Source: Chloroflexota bacterium (lineage in GTDB: Bacteria; Chloroflexota; Limnocylindria; QHBO01). Taken from it: DNA of 5,630 nucleotides. Under the pieces are notes generated by a model. The model worked only from the letters and a program-made list of their open reading frames with translations, made no database searches and was not told where the DNA came from. The translations under genes and the position numbers were made by a program. Each line of letters starts with the position of its first letter. Position 1 is the first letter of the stretch. The stretch covers positions 1-5,630 of the forward strand of contig VBKA01000092.1 of assembly GCA_005879815.1 (NCBI GenBank), read 5' to 3'. Below, in pieces: positions 4,872-5,630 of this stretch.

Positions 4872-5630
4872 TTACGACCCTACGCGTGCGCCCGGTGCTG
4901 GGACGAGGGCGTCGAGCTGAAACAGGGCGTTGTCGAGCCGCGTCGCCTGGTCGCTGTTGAGCTGCCTCAGCGGAGCACGAACGTCCGGCGCGATCGGAAC
5001 CCCAAGGCGGCCCAGGACGTGCTTGATCGCGGCGATGAACGGTGCGCCGCTCGATTCCATGGTCGTTCGGAGGCGCTCGAGTCGGGCCTCGCCTGCCTCG
5101 TCTGGCCGATCCAGGACCTCGCGCACGTAGTCGGGGAAGGCCGCGGCAAGGCCGGAGACGGCGCCCACCGCGCCGGCGGCGAGCGCGCGAGGAATGAGCG
5201 GCTCCTGGCCAATGAAGACCGGCAGGTCGAGGCCAAGGTAGTGCTCCACTCGCTCCCACGGAGATTCGCTGACCTTCAGACCAGCAAGGTTGCCGACCGC
5301 GCTGCGAACGCGTTCGATTGCCGCCAGGCTCACGGGATACCCGCTACGCGCCGCGAAGCAGTAGATGAAGAAGGGAAGCGGCGCGCAGGCGCGGGCGGCC
5401 GCGACCAGATGGTCCGCCAGCGCGACCTCATCGAGCAGGAAGTAGGGGGGCGGGATGACAGCCACCCCGTCGGCGCCGATCTCGGCAGCATGCGCCGCGA
5501 GGTCGGCGGTGTCCCGCGTCGTCTGCGCCCCGGCATGCACAATGAGCGTTCCCCGCAGCGCGGCCCGAAAGAGCACAGCTGCCCGCTTCCGCTCGTCAGT
5601 GCCAAGCAGTACGCCTTCGCCGGTGGTGCC
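4872..5630 (-). CDS. DHDPS/NAL-superfamily aldolase (DapA-like), 5'-partial
   Basis: 252 residues of a class I aldolase of the dihydrodipicolinate synthase/N-acetylneuraminate lyase superfamily are present. The frame is open to the window edge, where the first visible residues are the family motif GTTGE. The true start, about 40-45 residues further up, is therefore outside, and the internal GTG at 5576 is not the start. Counting from the first visible residue, Tyr90 and Arg95 lie in FIYCFAARSG, the equivalent of the DHDPS YNVPGRTG motif with Pro replaced by Ala. The Schiff-base lysine is Lys119 in LAGLKVSES (codon 5274-5276). FIGQEPLIPRALAAGAVGAVSG matches the late conserved block. It likely forms or cleaves a 2-oxoacid (pyruvate-type) C-C bond in the cytoplasm. 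True lysine-pathway DHDPS, a sugar-acid aldolase or a hydroxy-oxoglutarate aldolase are all possible. It is convergent with the oxidoreductase operon. Confidence 0.88.
   Translation of the reverse strand, partial: GTTGEGVLLGTDERKRAAVLFRAALRGTLIVHAGAQTTRDTADLAAHAAEIGADGVAVIPPPYFLLDEVALADHLVAAARACAPLPFFIYCFAARSGYPVSLAAIERVRSAVGNLAGLKVSESPWERVEHYLGLDLPVFIGQEPLIPRALAAGAVGAVSGLAAAFPDYVREVLDRPDEAGEARLERLRTTMESSGAPFIAAIKHVLGRLGVPIAPDVRAPLRQLNSDQATRLDNALFQLDALVPAPGARVGS

Noticed and set aside
5574..5576. GTG at 5576 as the start of the aldolase
   Set aside because: The frame stays open above it and encodes the family motif GTTGE and the TDERKR helix up to the window edge, so the gene is simply truncated.

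Overview
The window is 5,630 bases of high-GC, tightly packed bacterial DNA, and reads as a chromosomal segment or metagenome-derived contig. The coding style is GC-rich at third positions. Some starts have clear Shine-Dalgarno sites; two lack one and instead sit just downstream of TANNNT boxes, which suggests leaderless transcripts. Together with a four-subunit 2-oxoacid:ferredoxin oxidoreductase, this would fit a high-GC phylum such as Chloroflexota or an Actinobacteriota-like lineage. That assignment is an inference, and the window has no rRNA or other marker to settle it. No tRNA, rRNA, CRISPR array, IS element or phage gene was seen.

Layout. Positions 1-867 (+) hold the 3' part of an EamA/YedA-like multi-TM transporter, whose frame breaks near 341-352. 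A 60-bp gap with a candidate promoter follows. Positions 928-4700 (+) hold a compact operon for a four-subunit 2-oxoacid:ferredoxin oxidoreductase in the order delta (2x[4Fe-4S] ferredoxin), alpha, beta, a small RDD-family membrane protein, gamma. Gaps and overlaps are only a few bases: 4 nt between delta and alpha, 10 nt between alpha and beta, an ATGA overlap between beta and RDD, and 10 nt between RDD and gamma. Positions 4701-4871 are a non-coding convergent intergenic region with short direct and inverted repeats. Positions 4872-5630 (-) hold a DHDPS/N-acetylneuraminate lyase-superfamily aldolase whose 5' end is cut off by the window edge.

How the genes work together. Alpha and beta form the thiamine-diphosphate core, beta carries a proximal Fe-S cluster, delta passes electrons through two clusters, and gamma completes the complex. 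The best family match for alpha and beta is the KorA/KorB (2-oxoglutarate) type, so the likely reaction is 2-oxoglutarate + CoA + oxidised ferredoxin <-> succinyl-CoA + CO2 + reduced ferredoxin. Substrate choice cannot be proved from sequence alone.

The most unusual feature is a roughly 200-residue C-terminal extension on the beta subunit. It holds two clearly homologous copies (23 of 43 identical, ungapped) of a charged, probably helical module joined by Ala/Pro/Gly-rich linkers. The RDD gene inserted between beta and gamma appears to have lost its middle part in frame.
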